Origin: Rhodococcus triatomae BKS 15-14
GTDB taxonomy: Bacteria > Actinomycetota > Actinomycetes > Mycobacteriales > Mycobacteriaceae
Direction of reading: 5' to 3'
Assembly: GCA_000341795.1 (NCBI GenBank)
Contig: AODO01000069.1
Span: forward strand, 416,625 to 480,624
DNA: 64,000 bases
Position numbers and translations under genes: made by a program. The notes under the pieces are model-generated. The model was not told the DNA's origin and did not search any database. It saw only the letters and a program-made list of their open reading frames with translations. Position 1 is the first letter of the stretch; every line of letters starts with the position of its first letter. Positions 17,200 through 25,915 of the stretch are shown here, in pieces.

Positions 17200-18753
17200 A
17201 TGCCAGCTCCGTCCGCCGCAACCTTCGACAGGCTCGGGAAGCTCGTCGCCATTCCCGATGCCGCGAGCCGCCCGACCCGGCCCGTCGTCGAGGCGTTCTC
17301 GGGCCGCGAATTGGCGACGATTCCCGTCGGCACCGCGCAGGACGCCGTCGACGCGATCGAGCGGGCGCGTGTCGCCCAGCGTGAGTGGGCGGCGCGGACA
17401 CCCCTCGAGCGCGCCGAGATCTTCCACCGCTACCGTGACCTGGTCCTCGCCAACCGCGACGCACTGCTCGACATGGCGCAGGCGGAGACCGGCAAGGCGC
17501 GGGTGTCCGCGCTGGAGGAAGTCCTCGACATCGCGATGACGTCCCGCTTCTACGCCAGGCTCGCCCCGAAGGCCCTGCGCTCGAAGCGCGTGCAGGGCAT
17601 GCTCCCCGGTCTGACCAAGACCGTCGTCCACCACCACGCGAAAGGTGTCGTCGGCGTCATCTCGCCGTGGAACTACCCGATGACCCTCGCGGTCTCCGAC
17701 GCCATCGCCGCCCTGCTCGCCGGCAACGCCGTCGTCCTCAAGCCCGACAGCCAGACCCCGTACTGTGCGCTCGCGTGCGTGGACCTGCTGTACCAGGCGG
17801 GTCTGCCGAAGGATCTGTTCGCCGTGGTCCCCGGTCCCGGATCGGTGGTCGGCACCGCCATAGTCGAGAACGCCGACTACCTGATGTTCACCGGTTCCAC
17901 CGCGACCGGTCAGTTGCTCGCCGAACAGGCCGGGCGCAGGCTCATCGGGTTCTCCGCCGAGCTCGGCGGCAAGAACCCGATGATCGTGACGAAGGGCGCG
18001 AACCTGCGCGAGGTCGCCGACGCCGCCGTCCGCGCCTGCTTCTCCAACTCCGGCCAGCTGTGCATCTCCATCGAGCGGATCTACGTCGAGCAGCCGGTGG
18101 CGGCGGAGTTCACCCGGATCTTCGGTGAGCGGGTGAAGAACATCAAGCTCGCTCCCGGTTACGAGTTCGGGGTGGAGATGGGGTCGCTCGTGTCGGAATC
18201 GCAGGTCAAGACGGTCTCCGGGCATGTCGAGGACGCCGTCGCCAAGGGCGCGACCGTCGTCGCGGGAGGCCGGGCGCGTCCCGACCTCGGTCCGCTGTTC
18301 CACGAGCCGACGGTGCTGAGCGACGTCACCGACGACATGGAGTGCGCCCGCAACGAGACATTCGGTCCACTGGTGTCGATCTATCCCGTCGCCGACGTCG
18401 ACGAGGCCGTCACCCGGGCCAACGACACCGAGTACGGACTGAACGCCAGCGTGTGGGCGGGAAGCAAGGCCGAGGGCGAGGCCATCGCCGCCCGTGTCCG
18501 CGCCGGTACCGTCAACGTCGACGAGGGGTACGCGCCGGCCTGGGGCAGCACCGCCGCGCCGATGGGCGGGATGGGCGTCTCCGGCGTGGGGCGCAGGCAC
18601 GGCCTCGACGGCCTGCTCAAGTACACGGAATCGCAGACCGTCGCGACGACCCGTGTCCTCAACCTCGGCGGACCGCGGGGTCTGCCGCCGAAGATCTGGT
18701 CGAAGGTGCTCGCCCCGTTCATCGCGGTCATGAAATACCTGCCCGGGCGCTGA
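17200..18753 (+). CDS. gabD2: Succinate-semialdehyde dehydrogenase, GabD2 type
   Basis: About 517 residues of the aldehyde dehydrogenase superfamily. Visible catalytic features are VISPWNYPM in the cofactor site, the general base in GFSAELGGKNP (Glu 254) and the nucleophile in FSNSGQLCISIER (Cys 288). Overall it resembles the mycobacterial GabD2 enzymes, which oxidise succinic semialdehyde to succinate with NADP and link 4-aminobutyrate or the alternative tricarboxylic acid route to succinate. Substrate choice is from resemblance only. It is followed 20 bases later by an SRPBCC protein on the same strand. Confidence 0.85.
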   Translation: MPAPSAATFDRLGKLVAIPDAASRPTRPVVEAFSGRELATIPVGTAQDAVDAIERARVAQREWAARTPLERAEIFHRYRDLVLANRDALLDMAQAETGKARVSALEEVLDIAMTSRFYARLAPKALRSKRVQGMLPGLTKTVVHHHAKGVVGVISPWNYPMTLAVSDAIAALLAGNAVVLKPDSQTPYCALACVDLLYQAGLPKDLFAVVPGPGSVVGTAIVENADYLMFTGSTATGQLLAEQAGRRLIGFSAELGGKNPMIVTKGANLREVADAAVRACFSNSGQLCISIERIYVEQPVAAEFTRIFGERVKNIKLAPGYEFGVEMGSLVSESQVKTVSGHVEDAVAKGATVVAGGRARPDLGPLFHEPTVLSDVTDDMECARNETFGPLVSIYPVADVDEAVTRANDTEYGLNASVWAGSKAEGEAIAARVRAGTVNVDEGYAPAWGSTAAPMGGMGVSGVGRRHGLDGLLKYTESQTVATTRVLNLGGPRGLPPKIWSKVLAPFIAVMKYLPGR

Positions 18754-18773
18754 CGGCATGAGACGGTGGTGAC

Positions 18774-19223
18774 ATGGACGTCGCGAACATCGAGGTCGAG
18801 GCACCGCCGTCGCGGGTATGGGATCTGGTCACCGACATCGCCGGCTACCACCGGTTCAGTCCCGAGAACACGGGCGGGCACTGGACGGGTGGTGAGCCCG
18901 TCACCGTCGGCGCCACCTTCACCGGCGGTAACCGGCACGGCATGATCCGGTGGACGACGCACTGCACCGTCGTCGACGTCCTCCCGGGGCAACGATTCTC
19001 GTTCCAGTCGGACGAGCCGAAGGCCCGCTGGACGTACGAGGTGCAGCCCACCGAGACCGGCACCAGGATCACCGAGACTCGCGAGATCTACGGAACACCG
19101 GCCTGGTACGTGCGCCTGATCCAGCGGTCCCGCCTCATCGGCAGCGATCGCGACGCGCTGATGCAGCAGGGCATGCACGACACTCTCACCGCGATGAAGC
19201 GGTATCTGGAAAACCGGGGCTGA
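18774..19223 (+). CDS. SRPBCC/polyketide-cyclase-type lipid-binding protein
   Basis: 149 residues with the START/SRPBCC layout: IEVEAPPSRVWDLVTDIAGY at the N-terminus, a run of beta strands, and a long C-terminal helix (DALMQQGMHDTLTAMKRYLE). Such proteins hold a hydrophobic ligand in a deep pocket; some are cyclases, many have no known ligand. It lies 20 bases behind gabD2 and is probably on the same transcript. Confidence 0.8.
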   Translation: MDVANIEVEAPPSRVWDLVTDIAGYHRFSPENTGGHWTGGEPVTVGATFTGGNRHGMIRWTTHCTVVDVLPGQRFSFQSDEPKARWTYEVQPTETGTRITETREIYGTPAWYVRLIQRSRLIGSDRDALMQQGMHDTLTAMKRYLENRG

Positions 19224-19229
19224 CCTCGG

Positions 19230-19514
19230 TCAGTGTCCGACCTGGACGGTCAGCCCCGCGTTGTCGAGCTTCTTGACGCGCCTGTGCTCGGCGACCACCA
19301 GACCGGACCCGAGCACCAGGCACGCGGCGCACACGGCCGCGCCGATCCACGCCCAGCCGGCGAAGCCGTAGCCGGCCGCGGACAGGGTGAGTCCGAGCGC
19401 GGCCATGCCGAGGGCGACCAGGATCAGTCCAGGCCAGTTGCGGGAGTCCTCGATCGACTCACCCGGATGTTCACGGGTGGTGTGGGCGAGGTCGCGGGGA
19501 TCGTCGTTGCTCAC
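19230..19514 (-). CDS. Small two-span membrane protein, resembles UsfY
   Basis: 94 residues: a soluble acidic N-terminus with HTTREHPGESIEDSRNWPGL, two membrane segments, and a charged tail AEHRRVKKLDNAG. The pattern (T-T-R, GES, WPG, EHRR) recalls mycobacterial UsfY, a SigF-linked stress protein of unknown function. I judge this from memory of the family pattern, so the name is tentative. It is convergent with the SRPBCC gene. Confidence 0.65.
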   Translation of the reverse strand: MSNDDPRDLAHTTREHPGESIEDSRNWPGLILVALGMAALGLTLSAAGYGFAGWAWIGAAVCAACLVLGSGLVVAEHRRVKKLDNAGLTVQVGH

Positions 19515-19676
19515 TGGGGTCCTCCTGCGGGGTCGAGTCGCTGTCGGTCCGAGCCTTCGTTGTGTCCCGTCGAAAGGGTGCCGTCGACGCTACACCCGAA
19601 CTGCACCACGTTCTCGTCGAGCGACGGCGTTGTGAGACCGTGTTCCGGCAGCGACCGGACCGGAGAAGGAGTACGC

Positions 19677-20393
19677 GTGAACGGGGTCGAGACCCAGACC
19701 GTCACCGTGGGGGAGTTGACCGCGCACCTGGCGCGCCCGGTGGCCGTCGAGAGCGACGGCGCGATGCTCGTGCTGCCGATGATCACCGGCATCGACTCCC
19801 AGGTGCGCGGCTTCGCCGCGGACATCGCGGCGGCAGGCATGACGGCACTGGTGTGGGATCCGTGGCACGGACCGACCGCGGACGACACCCCCCGACCGCG
19901 GCTGTTCGAACTGATGGCCGGACTCGACGACGACACCTGCCTCGCGGAGATGGATGCGCTTCTGGCTCACCTCCGCGACGAACTCGGGTTCGAGCGGATC
20001 GGGGTGATCGGCTACTGCCTCGGCGGCCGGTTCGCGCTCCTTCTCGGTGCCCGGGACCCGCTGGTGCGCAATGTGATCGCGTACCACCCGTCGATCTGGG
20101 ACCCGGCACCTGCGAACCACACCCGCGACGCCGTCGCGGAGGCTGCGGCGATCGGGTCGCCGGTGATGGTGCTGCACGCCGGGGACGACGACATTCTCTC
20201 CGCGCAGACACTCGGTGCCCTGCGCTCGGCTCTGGAGGCGAGGGAATCCGGGGCGACGATCGTGCACACCTATCCGGGCGCCGAGCACGGCTTCAGTTCG
20301 CCTGCCCGGCACGCGAACCCGGTGAACGAGGCCGCGTCGGCGCTGTCGTGGCCGCAGGCGCTGGCCTTCGCCGCCGCAACCCTCGCGCGCTAG
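19677..20393 (+). CDS. Dienelactone hydrolase family protein
   Basis: About 238 residues. The catalytic triad of the family is visible: Cys in IGVIGYCLGGRFAL, Asp in LHAGDDDILS and His in GAEHGFSSP. Dienelactone hydrolases open lactone rings in the chlorocatechol pathway, but many members are general carboxylesterases; no degradation genes are next to it. The GTG at 19677 follows GGAGAAGGAG, which fixes the start and excludes a longer frame reaching back to 19233. Confidence 0.85.
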   Translation: MNGVETQTVTVGELTAHLARPVAVESDGAMLVLPMITGIDSQVRGFAADIAAAGMTALVWDPWHGPTADDTPRPRLFELMAGLDDDTCLAEMDALLAHLRDELGFERIGVIGYCLGGRFALLLGARDPLVRNVIAYHPSIWDPAPANHTRDAVAEAAAIGSPVMVLHAGDDDILSAQTLGALRSALEARESGATIVHTYPGAEHGFSSPARHANPVNEAASALSWPQALAFAAATLAR

Positions 20394-20468
20394 CCGGTCG
20401 GGCTCCGAATCCCCCGACCGACCGCCTGCACGTGCGGGCGCGGCGGCCCGGTGACCGGTGGGCGTCGT

Positions 20469-21443
20469 TCAGGCGGTGGTCGCGAGGGCGGCGGCGAGCC
20501 CGAACACCACCGCGAGGGCGAGGACGTCGATGCTCGCGTTGCGCAGTGAGACCGCTTCGGTTGCGCGGTGGGCGGCCGCGGCGGGGACCCAACGCCGCCG
20601 CCACCACCAGCCCAGTGCGAGGAGGGCGAGCAGCCCGACCGTTTTCGCCAGGACGATGCGGCCGTAGCCGGTGGTCACCACGGCGTCCAGCCCGCCGAGC
20701 GCGATCGCGGCATCTATTGCTCCCGTGATCGCCACCACCACAACACATTTCCATGCCAGGTCGGAGTAGCGGGGGAGGAGCTGTGCCCACGCCCCGCGTC
20801 CGCGGAGCAGCAGCGCCATCGCGATCAGCGGACCGATCCACAGGGCCGCGGCCAGCACGTGCGCGGCGACGAGGACCGGGCCCAGGGTGTAGGCGGACAT
20901 GTGCCCGGTGACCGACCGCGCGACCAGGGCGAGGACGGCCACCGCCGCGACGGGTGTCAGCGGCCAGTGTGCCTCGCGGCGGAAGGCGATCGTCGCGGCC
21001 ACCGACAGCGCGGCGGTGGCAAGGACGGTCGCGACTCCGATCCGACCGACGCTGATCTCGGAGATGAAGTGTCCCACCGTGACCGGTGTGAGCGCGCCGG
21101 CCGAGACCTCGGCGGTCTCCGCGGCGGCGGCGACGAGCAGCGCGGCCTCGGCGACCGCCCAGGCGGCCGAGGCGACGGCCATGGGACGCCACAGCCGGGG
21201 CAGTGGGACCGCTGGTCTGCGATCGCCGCGCTGCAGCAGTACGAGCAGGCACAGCCCCAGGACGGTCGCGCCGAGAAGGTCGGACAGGACGCGGATGGTT
21301 GCCGCCACGTCCGGCCCGGCCGGGTGGGCCAGTGCCCACGCCGTCGCCACCCCCGCCGCCCCGCCGACAGCCGCGAACGCGCCGGTGCGCGTGTGTGGCG
21401 GGAGCCGCCACACGCGCGCACCGGGGGTGGCGTCGCCTGTCAC
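20469..21443 (-). CDS. CopD-family copper-type membrane protein
   Basis: About 324 residues with eight or so membrane spans. The C-terminal half matches the CopD domain (VGRIGVATVLATAALS, LVAAHVLAAALWIGPLIAM, VLAKTVGLLALLALGWWW). CopD proteins are thought to bring copper across the inner membrane together with periplasmic CopC. The GTG start overlaps the copC stop (GTGA). Last gene of a four-gene set with ycnI and copC. Confidence 0.85.
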   Translation of the reverse strand: MTGDATPGARVWRLPPHTRTGAFAAVGGAAGVATAWALAHPAGPDVAATIRVLSDLLGATVLGLCLLVLLQRGDRRPAVPLPRLWRPMAVASAAWAVAEAALLVAAAAETAEVSAGALTPVTVGHFISEISVGRIGVATVLATAALSVAATIAFRREAHWPLTPVAAVAVLALVARSVTGHMSAYTLGPVLVAAHVLAAALWIGPLIAMALLLRGRGAWAQLLPRYSDLAWKCVVVVAITGAIDAAIALGGLDAVVTTGYGRIVLAKTVGLLALLALGWWWRRRWVPAAAAHRATEAVSLRNASIDVLALAVVFGLAAALATTA

Positions 21444-21952
21444 CGCTTGCGGAGCGCGAACGCCAGCCCGCCGCCGAACAGGACCACCGCTGCCACGACG
21501 AACGGCCACAGCGGGACGCCGCCGGAGTCGTCACTCGACTCCGACGACGAGCCGGTGGTCGCGCCCGGCGTTCCGCTGCCCGCCTCGGTGAGGGTGAACG
21601 TGCTGGTTCCGGTGACGGGATGCCCGTCCGCGGAGGTGACGCGGTACGCGATCGTGTATTCGCCGGCCGGACCGAGTTCGCCGACCGGGACGCTGATCGT
21701 CGGGCCGGACACCGTGGGCTCTCCCTTCGACCACAGGTTGGCGTCCGGGCCGACCACCGTCAGGGTCGCGAAACTCGTCTGCAGCGGCTCGTTGAAGGTC
21801 ACCGTGACCTGTTCCGGGCCGGCCGAGACCGAGGTTCCGCTCTCGGGGTCCACACCGATGACGGCGGAATGCGCCCCCGCGACTCCGACGCCGAGCAGCG
21901 CGGCGAGCGCGGTCAGCACCGTGACGGCCAGTACCCGCATCCGGCCGGTCAT
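21440..21952 (-). CDS. CopC-like copper-binding protein, membrane-anchored
   Basis: 170 residues. A signal sequence is cut before HSAVIGVDPESG, so that histidine becomes the N-terminal residue, as in CopC proteins that bind Cu(II) through it. The domain continues with TVTFNEPLQTSFATL and ends in SADGHPVTGTSTFTL. A Ser/Asp-rich linker and a C-terminal membrane span (WPFVVAAVVLFGGGLAFAL) tether it outside the cell. It overlaps ycnI upstream and copD downstream by four bases each. Confidence 0.9.
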   Translation of the reverse strand: MTGRMRVLAVTVLTALAALLGVGVAGAHSAVIGVDPESGTSVSAGPEQVTVTFNEPLQTSFATLTVVGPDANLWSKGEPTVSGPTISVPVGELGPAGEYTIAYRVTSADGHPVTGTSTFTLTEAGSGTPGATTGSSSESSDDSGGVPLWPFVVAAVVLFGGGLAFALRKR

Positions 21953-22608
21953 GAGCGACGACCGCGGATGGTCGCGCCGATGCCGAGCGCGGCGCCGAGC
22001 GCGCCGAGCACCAGGCCGATGCCGCCCAGCCAGCGGGCGGTGGTGTCGGTGGCGTCCACCTCGCCGGCGGTGTCGGTCGTCGTGCTCGCGTCGGCGCCGT
22101 GTGCGTGGCCGGTGTCGGCGGCGGCCGTCAGCGTCAGGGTCGGGGCGGGATGCTCCGGCTCGGCGCCGTTCTCGGTGGCCTGGTCCCAGGCCACGACCGT
22201 GCCGTCACTGTAGGTCTGCACGGCGTTGAACGAGACGGAGTCCTCGGTCGGCAGGGGGCCGGCCGAGAGCAGGAACTGCTGGAACTGGCCGGGACCGACG
22301 GAGATGCCGGCGTCGGCGGTCCACGTCACGGAGGTGGCCTCGCCCTCGGCGTTCTTGGCGACCTGCGCGGTCCACCCGGGGAGCGGCTCTGTGCGCGCCG
22401 ACTTCAGTTCGGGCAGCGTGACTTCGAGCTTGGTGGTACCGGCGGTGTCGGATTCGGTGGGAACCCGGAACGTCAGCACGGTGTAGCCGCCCTGGGCTGC
22501 GCCGGGAGCGTTGACGGAGACGTGGGCGGAGGCGATGCCTGCGCCGCTCACGAGCAGCGCTGCGGTCGCACCGGCCACGAGGACGGTGCGAGTGGAACGG
22601 ATCTTCAT
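21949..22608 (-). CDS. YcnI-family (DUF1775) copper-associated protein
   Basis: 219 residues. A signal peptide ends in GIASAHVSVNAPGA, placing a histidine at the mature N-terminus as required for Cu(II) binding by YcnI. The DUF1775 domain follows (GYTVLTFRVPTESD, then WTADAGISVGPGQFQQFLLS), then a His-containing linker and a C-terminal anchor. YcnI homologues travel with CopC and CopD as here. The ATG leads directly into the copC start by a 4-base overlap. Confidence 0.9.
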   Translation of the reverse strand: MKIRSTRTVLVAGATAALLVSGAGIASAHVSVNAPGAAQGGYTVLTFRVPTESDTAGTTKLEVTLPELKSARTEPLPGWTAQVAKNAEGEATSVTWTADAGISVGPGQFQQFLLSAGPLPTEDSVSFNAVQTYSDGTVVAWDQATENGAEPEHPAPTLTLTAAADTGHAHGADASTTTDTAGEVDATDTTARWLGGIGLVLGALGAALGIGATIRGRRS

Positions 22609-22642
22609 GTGTGGTCTTTCTCGAAAGGTGTTGGGGGAGCGG

Positions 22643-23236
22643 CTAGCCGAACCGGACTGCCGGTGGCCCCCGCCTCGAGACCACGTGGTCGAGCAGGAGG
22701 TGGGTGAGGGGGTCGGGTGTGGTGGGTACGCGTTGCGCCCGACGCGGGACGGGACGGGCGACCGGACCGCGGAGCGGCACTCGCAGCGCGCGGGTGATCG
22801 GGCCGTACAGCCTCTCGGCGGCGACGATCAGTGCCGCGCAGAGCGCGGTGGCGACGGCGTGCGCGGTCAGCATCGTCGCGGCCGACGCGGCGGGGAAGTG
22901 CTGATGCACGGTCGTGCCCGACAGGATCAGGTGTCCGAGCAGTTGGCCGCCGGCGAGGGTCGCCACGAGTGCGGTGCGCGTGCCACGGCCGGTGGCGGCG
23001 ACCGCCCCGGCGGCGGTGCTGCACAGGACGAGCAGCGTCAGCGCCGCAGGCGTCGGGTATCCGCCCCCGGCCAGACCGTGACCGGCGACGGCGAGCGCCG
23101 CGGTGAGCGCACCGACGGTGCCGCCGCGCATCACACCGACGGCACCCACCGAGAGCGGTCCGGTGACATCGCCTCGCCTGACACCGACGGCGCCGCCACG
23201 GGTGGTGGCGGCGCCGGATGTCTGGTGCGAGGTCAC
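22643..23236 (-). CDS. Membrane protein heading the copper operon
   Basis: About 197 residues with four to five hydrophobic segments and a basic, Arg/Pro-rich C-terminal tail. A loop between spans holds TTVHQHFPAASA, with two histidines that could bind metal. I do not recognise a named family. It is 34 bases upstream of ycnI on the same strand, so it is probably the first gene of the operon and may take part in copper handling. The exact start is uncertain, since the first 35 residues are low-complexity. Confidence 0.65.
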   Translation of the reverse strand: MTSHQTSGAATTRGGAVGVRRGDVTGPLSVGAVGVMRGGTVGALTAALAVAGHGLAGGGYPTPAALTLLVLCSTAAGAVAATGRGTRTALVATLAGGQLLGHLILSGTTVHQHFPAASAATMLTAHAVATALCAALIVAAERLYGPITRALRVPLRGPVARPVPRRAQRVPTTPDPLTHLLLDHVVSRRGPPAVRFG

Positions 23237-23246
23237 GACGGCGTGG

Positions 23247-23873
23247 TCAGTGCACGCCGAGCTTCGCGAGCAGATCCGCCTCGACGCCGTCGAGTTCGGT
23301 CGCGATCGCGAGGTGGGCGGACTTGCGTCGCTGCGTCGGCATCAACTCGGCGGCGTGGACGGCGGTGTCCAGCTCGGCGAGCCGGCCGCGGACCGCCGCG
23401 GTGAACTTCGCGGTGTCGGCGTCGGGCTGCCGCTTCGTGATCTCGTCGGCGGTGCGTTCCGCACCGGCGATGCGTGCGCTGAGGCGGGCACCGTGCCCGG
23501 TGTAGGCACCGAGTTCCTCCGGGGCGACTCCGAGCCGGTGGGCGCGCTGAGTGTCGAGTTGGGCGCGGGCCAGCACCGTGCCGCGGTAGACGAGCGGGGC
23601 CAGCACCGGCGTCAGCAGCCGCGCGATCCCGAGGTACCGCTTCACCTGGGACGCGGTGATACCGGTCTTGGCGGCTTCGGCAGCCGCCTTCTCCTGGGCC
23701 TTCAGGGTCGCGAGCTGCGCCTTCTCGACCTTCTTCGCGGACTTCGCGTCCGCCTTGAGCTTCTTGCGTTCGTTGCGGGCGCCGTGCTTGGCCTCGAGCT
23801 TCGCCTTGTGCTTGAGGGCCTTCGCCTCGGCGCGGCGGGTCGCGCGCGACTTGCGTTTCTTGAACAAACCCAT
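23247..23873 (-). CDS. Lys-rich DUF6474-like cytoplasmic protein
   Basis: 208 residues. The N-terminal 70 are very rich in Lys, Arg and Ala and should form a basic coiled helix (KALKHKAKLEAKHGARNERK). The middle holds a short hydrophobic stretch (ARLLTPVLAPLVYRGTVLA) and the C-terminus is helical. Proteins of this form are conserved in mycolic-acid actinobacteria, close to DUF6474, with no known role; DNA, RNA or membrane-surface binding is possible given the charge. Confidence 0.7.
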   Translation of the reverse strand: MGLFKKRKSRATRRAEAKALKHKAKLEAKHGARNERKKLKADAKSAKKVEKAQLATLKAQEKAAAEAAKTGITASQVKRYLGIARLLTPVLAPLVYRGTVLARAQLDTQRAHRLGVAPEELGAYTGHGARLSARIAGAERTADEITKRQPDADTAKFTAAVRGRLAELDTAVHAAELMPTQRRKSAHLAIATELDGVEADLLAKLGVH

Positions 23874-24011
23874 GCGGGTGGCCCCTCCATCTGGTGCTCG
23901 AGCGCCGGAACACTGCCGAGTACAGGGTATCGGTGTGAGCGTGAGGTTCGGCCGCTCGGGGCGAGCCGCGTGCGCGGGTTGTCGGACCGGCGGACCATAA
24001 TCTGTTCCATC

Positions 24012-25649
24012 GTGAATTCTTCGCAAGGCCCACGGGAGCCGGTCCTGCCCGCCGACGCACCGAGCAGTCGGCGGTCGGTGCTGATCGATCCGAGGGCGCT
24101 GACGGGCTGCCGGCATCGCGTCCACCTCGACACGATGTACCCGCAGGCTGTCGCGAACGTGCCCGAGGACGTCGGGGTTCAGCAGCGGCGCGAGGCCGCA
24201 CGGGCCTTCCGGGAGTCGATGCGGGAACGCCTGATGGACGGCGCCGCGTCCGAAGACCGCTCCTGGGTCATCATCGACCCCACCACTCGTGCCTCGCAGC
24301 GGGCGGCGGCCACCCTGCGGGCGTGCGCTGAGGGCGTGGACCGCATCTGGGGCGCGGTGCTGCCCGACGAGCACGACACGGGTCGCCGGGCGCGCTCGGA
24401 ACTGTTGATCCGTGATCGGGAGCGGGGCGGCTACATCCCGGTGATCGTGGTCAACCACAAGGTCACCGACCCGGGTTCCGGGGCGGTCACGTCCGGGCTG
24501 GACGAGTGGGCGCCCGCGGACGACGAGAAGCGCAAGGTCCGCGCCCAGTTGCGTGACCAGTTCCGGCTCGCGCAGATCCATCGGATGCTCGAACGCAACG
24601 GTCATGCGAGCCCTGCGATGCTGGGCGGCGCCATCGGCTACGGCGGCGAGTGCATCCTGGTGCACGACCTGGCCGCGGTCATGGAGTTGTACGACGCGCG
24701 GTTCACGGACCGGGTGGCGGTGGCGCGGGGTGAGGTCGCGACGGTGCCCTCGCAGGTGGGGGAGTGTCGGTCCTGCCCGTGGTGGCCGGACTGCAAGGCG
24801 GCGCTGACGGAGAGCCGGGACGTGAGCCTCGTGGCGACGGGGTCGCGGGCCGAGGTGTTGCGGGCCGCCGGTGTGCACACCATCGACGCACTCGCCGCCT
24901 GGGACGGCCCGGCTCCGGAGGAGTGGCAGGGCAACGGTTTCGGCGACGCTGTCGTGGTGGCTCGGGCCTGGCTCAAGGGTGTTCCCCTGGTGCGGCGCGC
25001 CGAGGCCGTGACGGTGACCCGCGCCGACGTCGAGGTCGACGTCGACATGGAGAGCTATCAGGAGCACGGCGCCTACCTGTGGGGCACGTTGCTGACGGAG
25101 GCGGGTGTGACGCAGCCGTACCGGCCGTTCGTGACGTGGGATCCACTCCCGACGGTGGACGAGGGTCGGTCGTTCGCCGAGTTCTGGGGTTGGCTGACCA
25201 CGACACTGGAGTCCACTCTCGCGCAGGGGAAAACCTTTGCAGCCTATTGTTATTCGCGTTCCGCAGAGGACAAGTGGCTGTTGGAGTCGGCGACCCGTTT
25301 CGCGGGCCTGCCCGGCGTCCCGACCGTGGCGCAGGTGCGGAGGTTCATCGACGGCCCGCACTGGGTGGATGTCTACCAGGCGGTCAGCGACCAGTTCATC
25401 TGTCCGAACGGCAAGGGGCTCAAGAAGATCGCGCCGGTCGCCGGATTCCACTGGCGCGACGCGGAGGCCGGCGGCGAGGCGTCGATGAGCTGGTACCGCG
25501 ACGCCGTCGGCTACGACGGTGAGCCCGATATGTCCCAGCGTGAGCGTCTGTTCGTCTACAACGAGGACGACGTGCGTGCCACCAAGGTGTTGCGGGAGTG
25601 GATGACCGACCGCGCCGCCGTGGACGTGCCGCTCGCCACGGAGTTGTAG
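24012..25649 (+). CDS. TM0106-family RecB-like nuclease
   Basis: About 545 residues. Features of the family are an N-terminal region LIDPRALTGCRHRVHLD, a RecB/Cas4-like nuclease part with VVNHKVTD, a cysteine cluster ECRSCPWWPDCKAAL that may hold an iron-sulfur cluster, a central helix-hairpin region, and a C-terminal RNase H-like part (VDVDMESY, then YNEDDVRATKVLREWM). A role in DNA repair is likely by analogy. The GTG start is preceded by a short unstructured gap and is divergent from the Lys-rich protein. Confidence 0.85.
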   Translation: MNSSQGPREPVLPADAPSSRRSVLIDPRALTGCRHRVHLDTMYPQAVANVPEDVGVQQRREAARAFRESMRERLMDGAASEDRSWVIIDPTTRASQRAAATLRACAEGVDRIWGAVLPDEHDTGRRARSELLIRDRERGGYIPVIVVNHKVTDPGSGAVTSGLDEWAPADDEKRKVRAQLRDQFRLAQIHRMLERNGHASPAMLGGAIGYGGECILVHDLAAVMELYDARFTDRVAVARGEVATVPSQVGECRSCPWWPDCKAALTESRDVSLVATGSRAEVLRAAGVHTIDALAAWDGPAPEEWQGNGFGDAVVVARAWLKGVPLVRRAEAVTVTRADVEVDVDMESYQEHGAYLWGTLLTEAGVTQPYRPFVTWDPLPTVDEGRSFAEFWGWLTTTLESTLAQGKTFAAYCYSRSAEDKWLLESATRFAGLPGVPTVAQVRRFIDGPHWVDVYQAVSDQFICPNGKGLKKIAPVAGFHWRDAEAGGEASMSWYRDAVGYDGEPDMSQRERLFVYNEDDVRATKVLREWMTDRAAVDVPLATEL

Positions 25650-25756
25650 GACTCCACCTCGATCCCGACGCGCCGGATGCCCGGCGTCGATTCGTCGTGC
25701 CCGTGCGGCGCCGAATCCGTTCCCAATTGTCCCCTTCTCCCGTCTGTTCATTCAGC

Positions 25757-25785
25757 TTGACACGACCGTAAAGTAGGGCTAATTT
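25757..25785 (+). promoter_or_regulatory. Consensus-like promoter for the ABC importer
   Basis: TTGACA (25757-25762), a 17-base spacer and TAATTT (25780-25785) form a very good sigma-A type promoter. Transcription would start near 25792, leaving a leader of about 125 bases before the substrate-binding gene. No terminator hairpin or riboswitch is evident in the leader. Confidence 0.7.
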
Positions 25786-25915
25786 CTGCGTGACTCAGGT
25801 CACAACAGGCACAGAACACCGGTCGTTACCAGGGCGAACGGTGTTGCGGCTCGGTTGTGGCGAGCCCTGTCGGGCCGATGTGTCGTGCCCGAAACTCGTC
25901 CGAAAGGCGGCGTTC

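Noticed and set aside
17032..18804. 590-codon minus-strand frame opposite gabD2
   Set aside because: Composition is not protein-like and the plus strand carries a complete aldehyde dehydrogenase with all catalytic residues.
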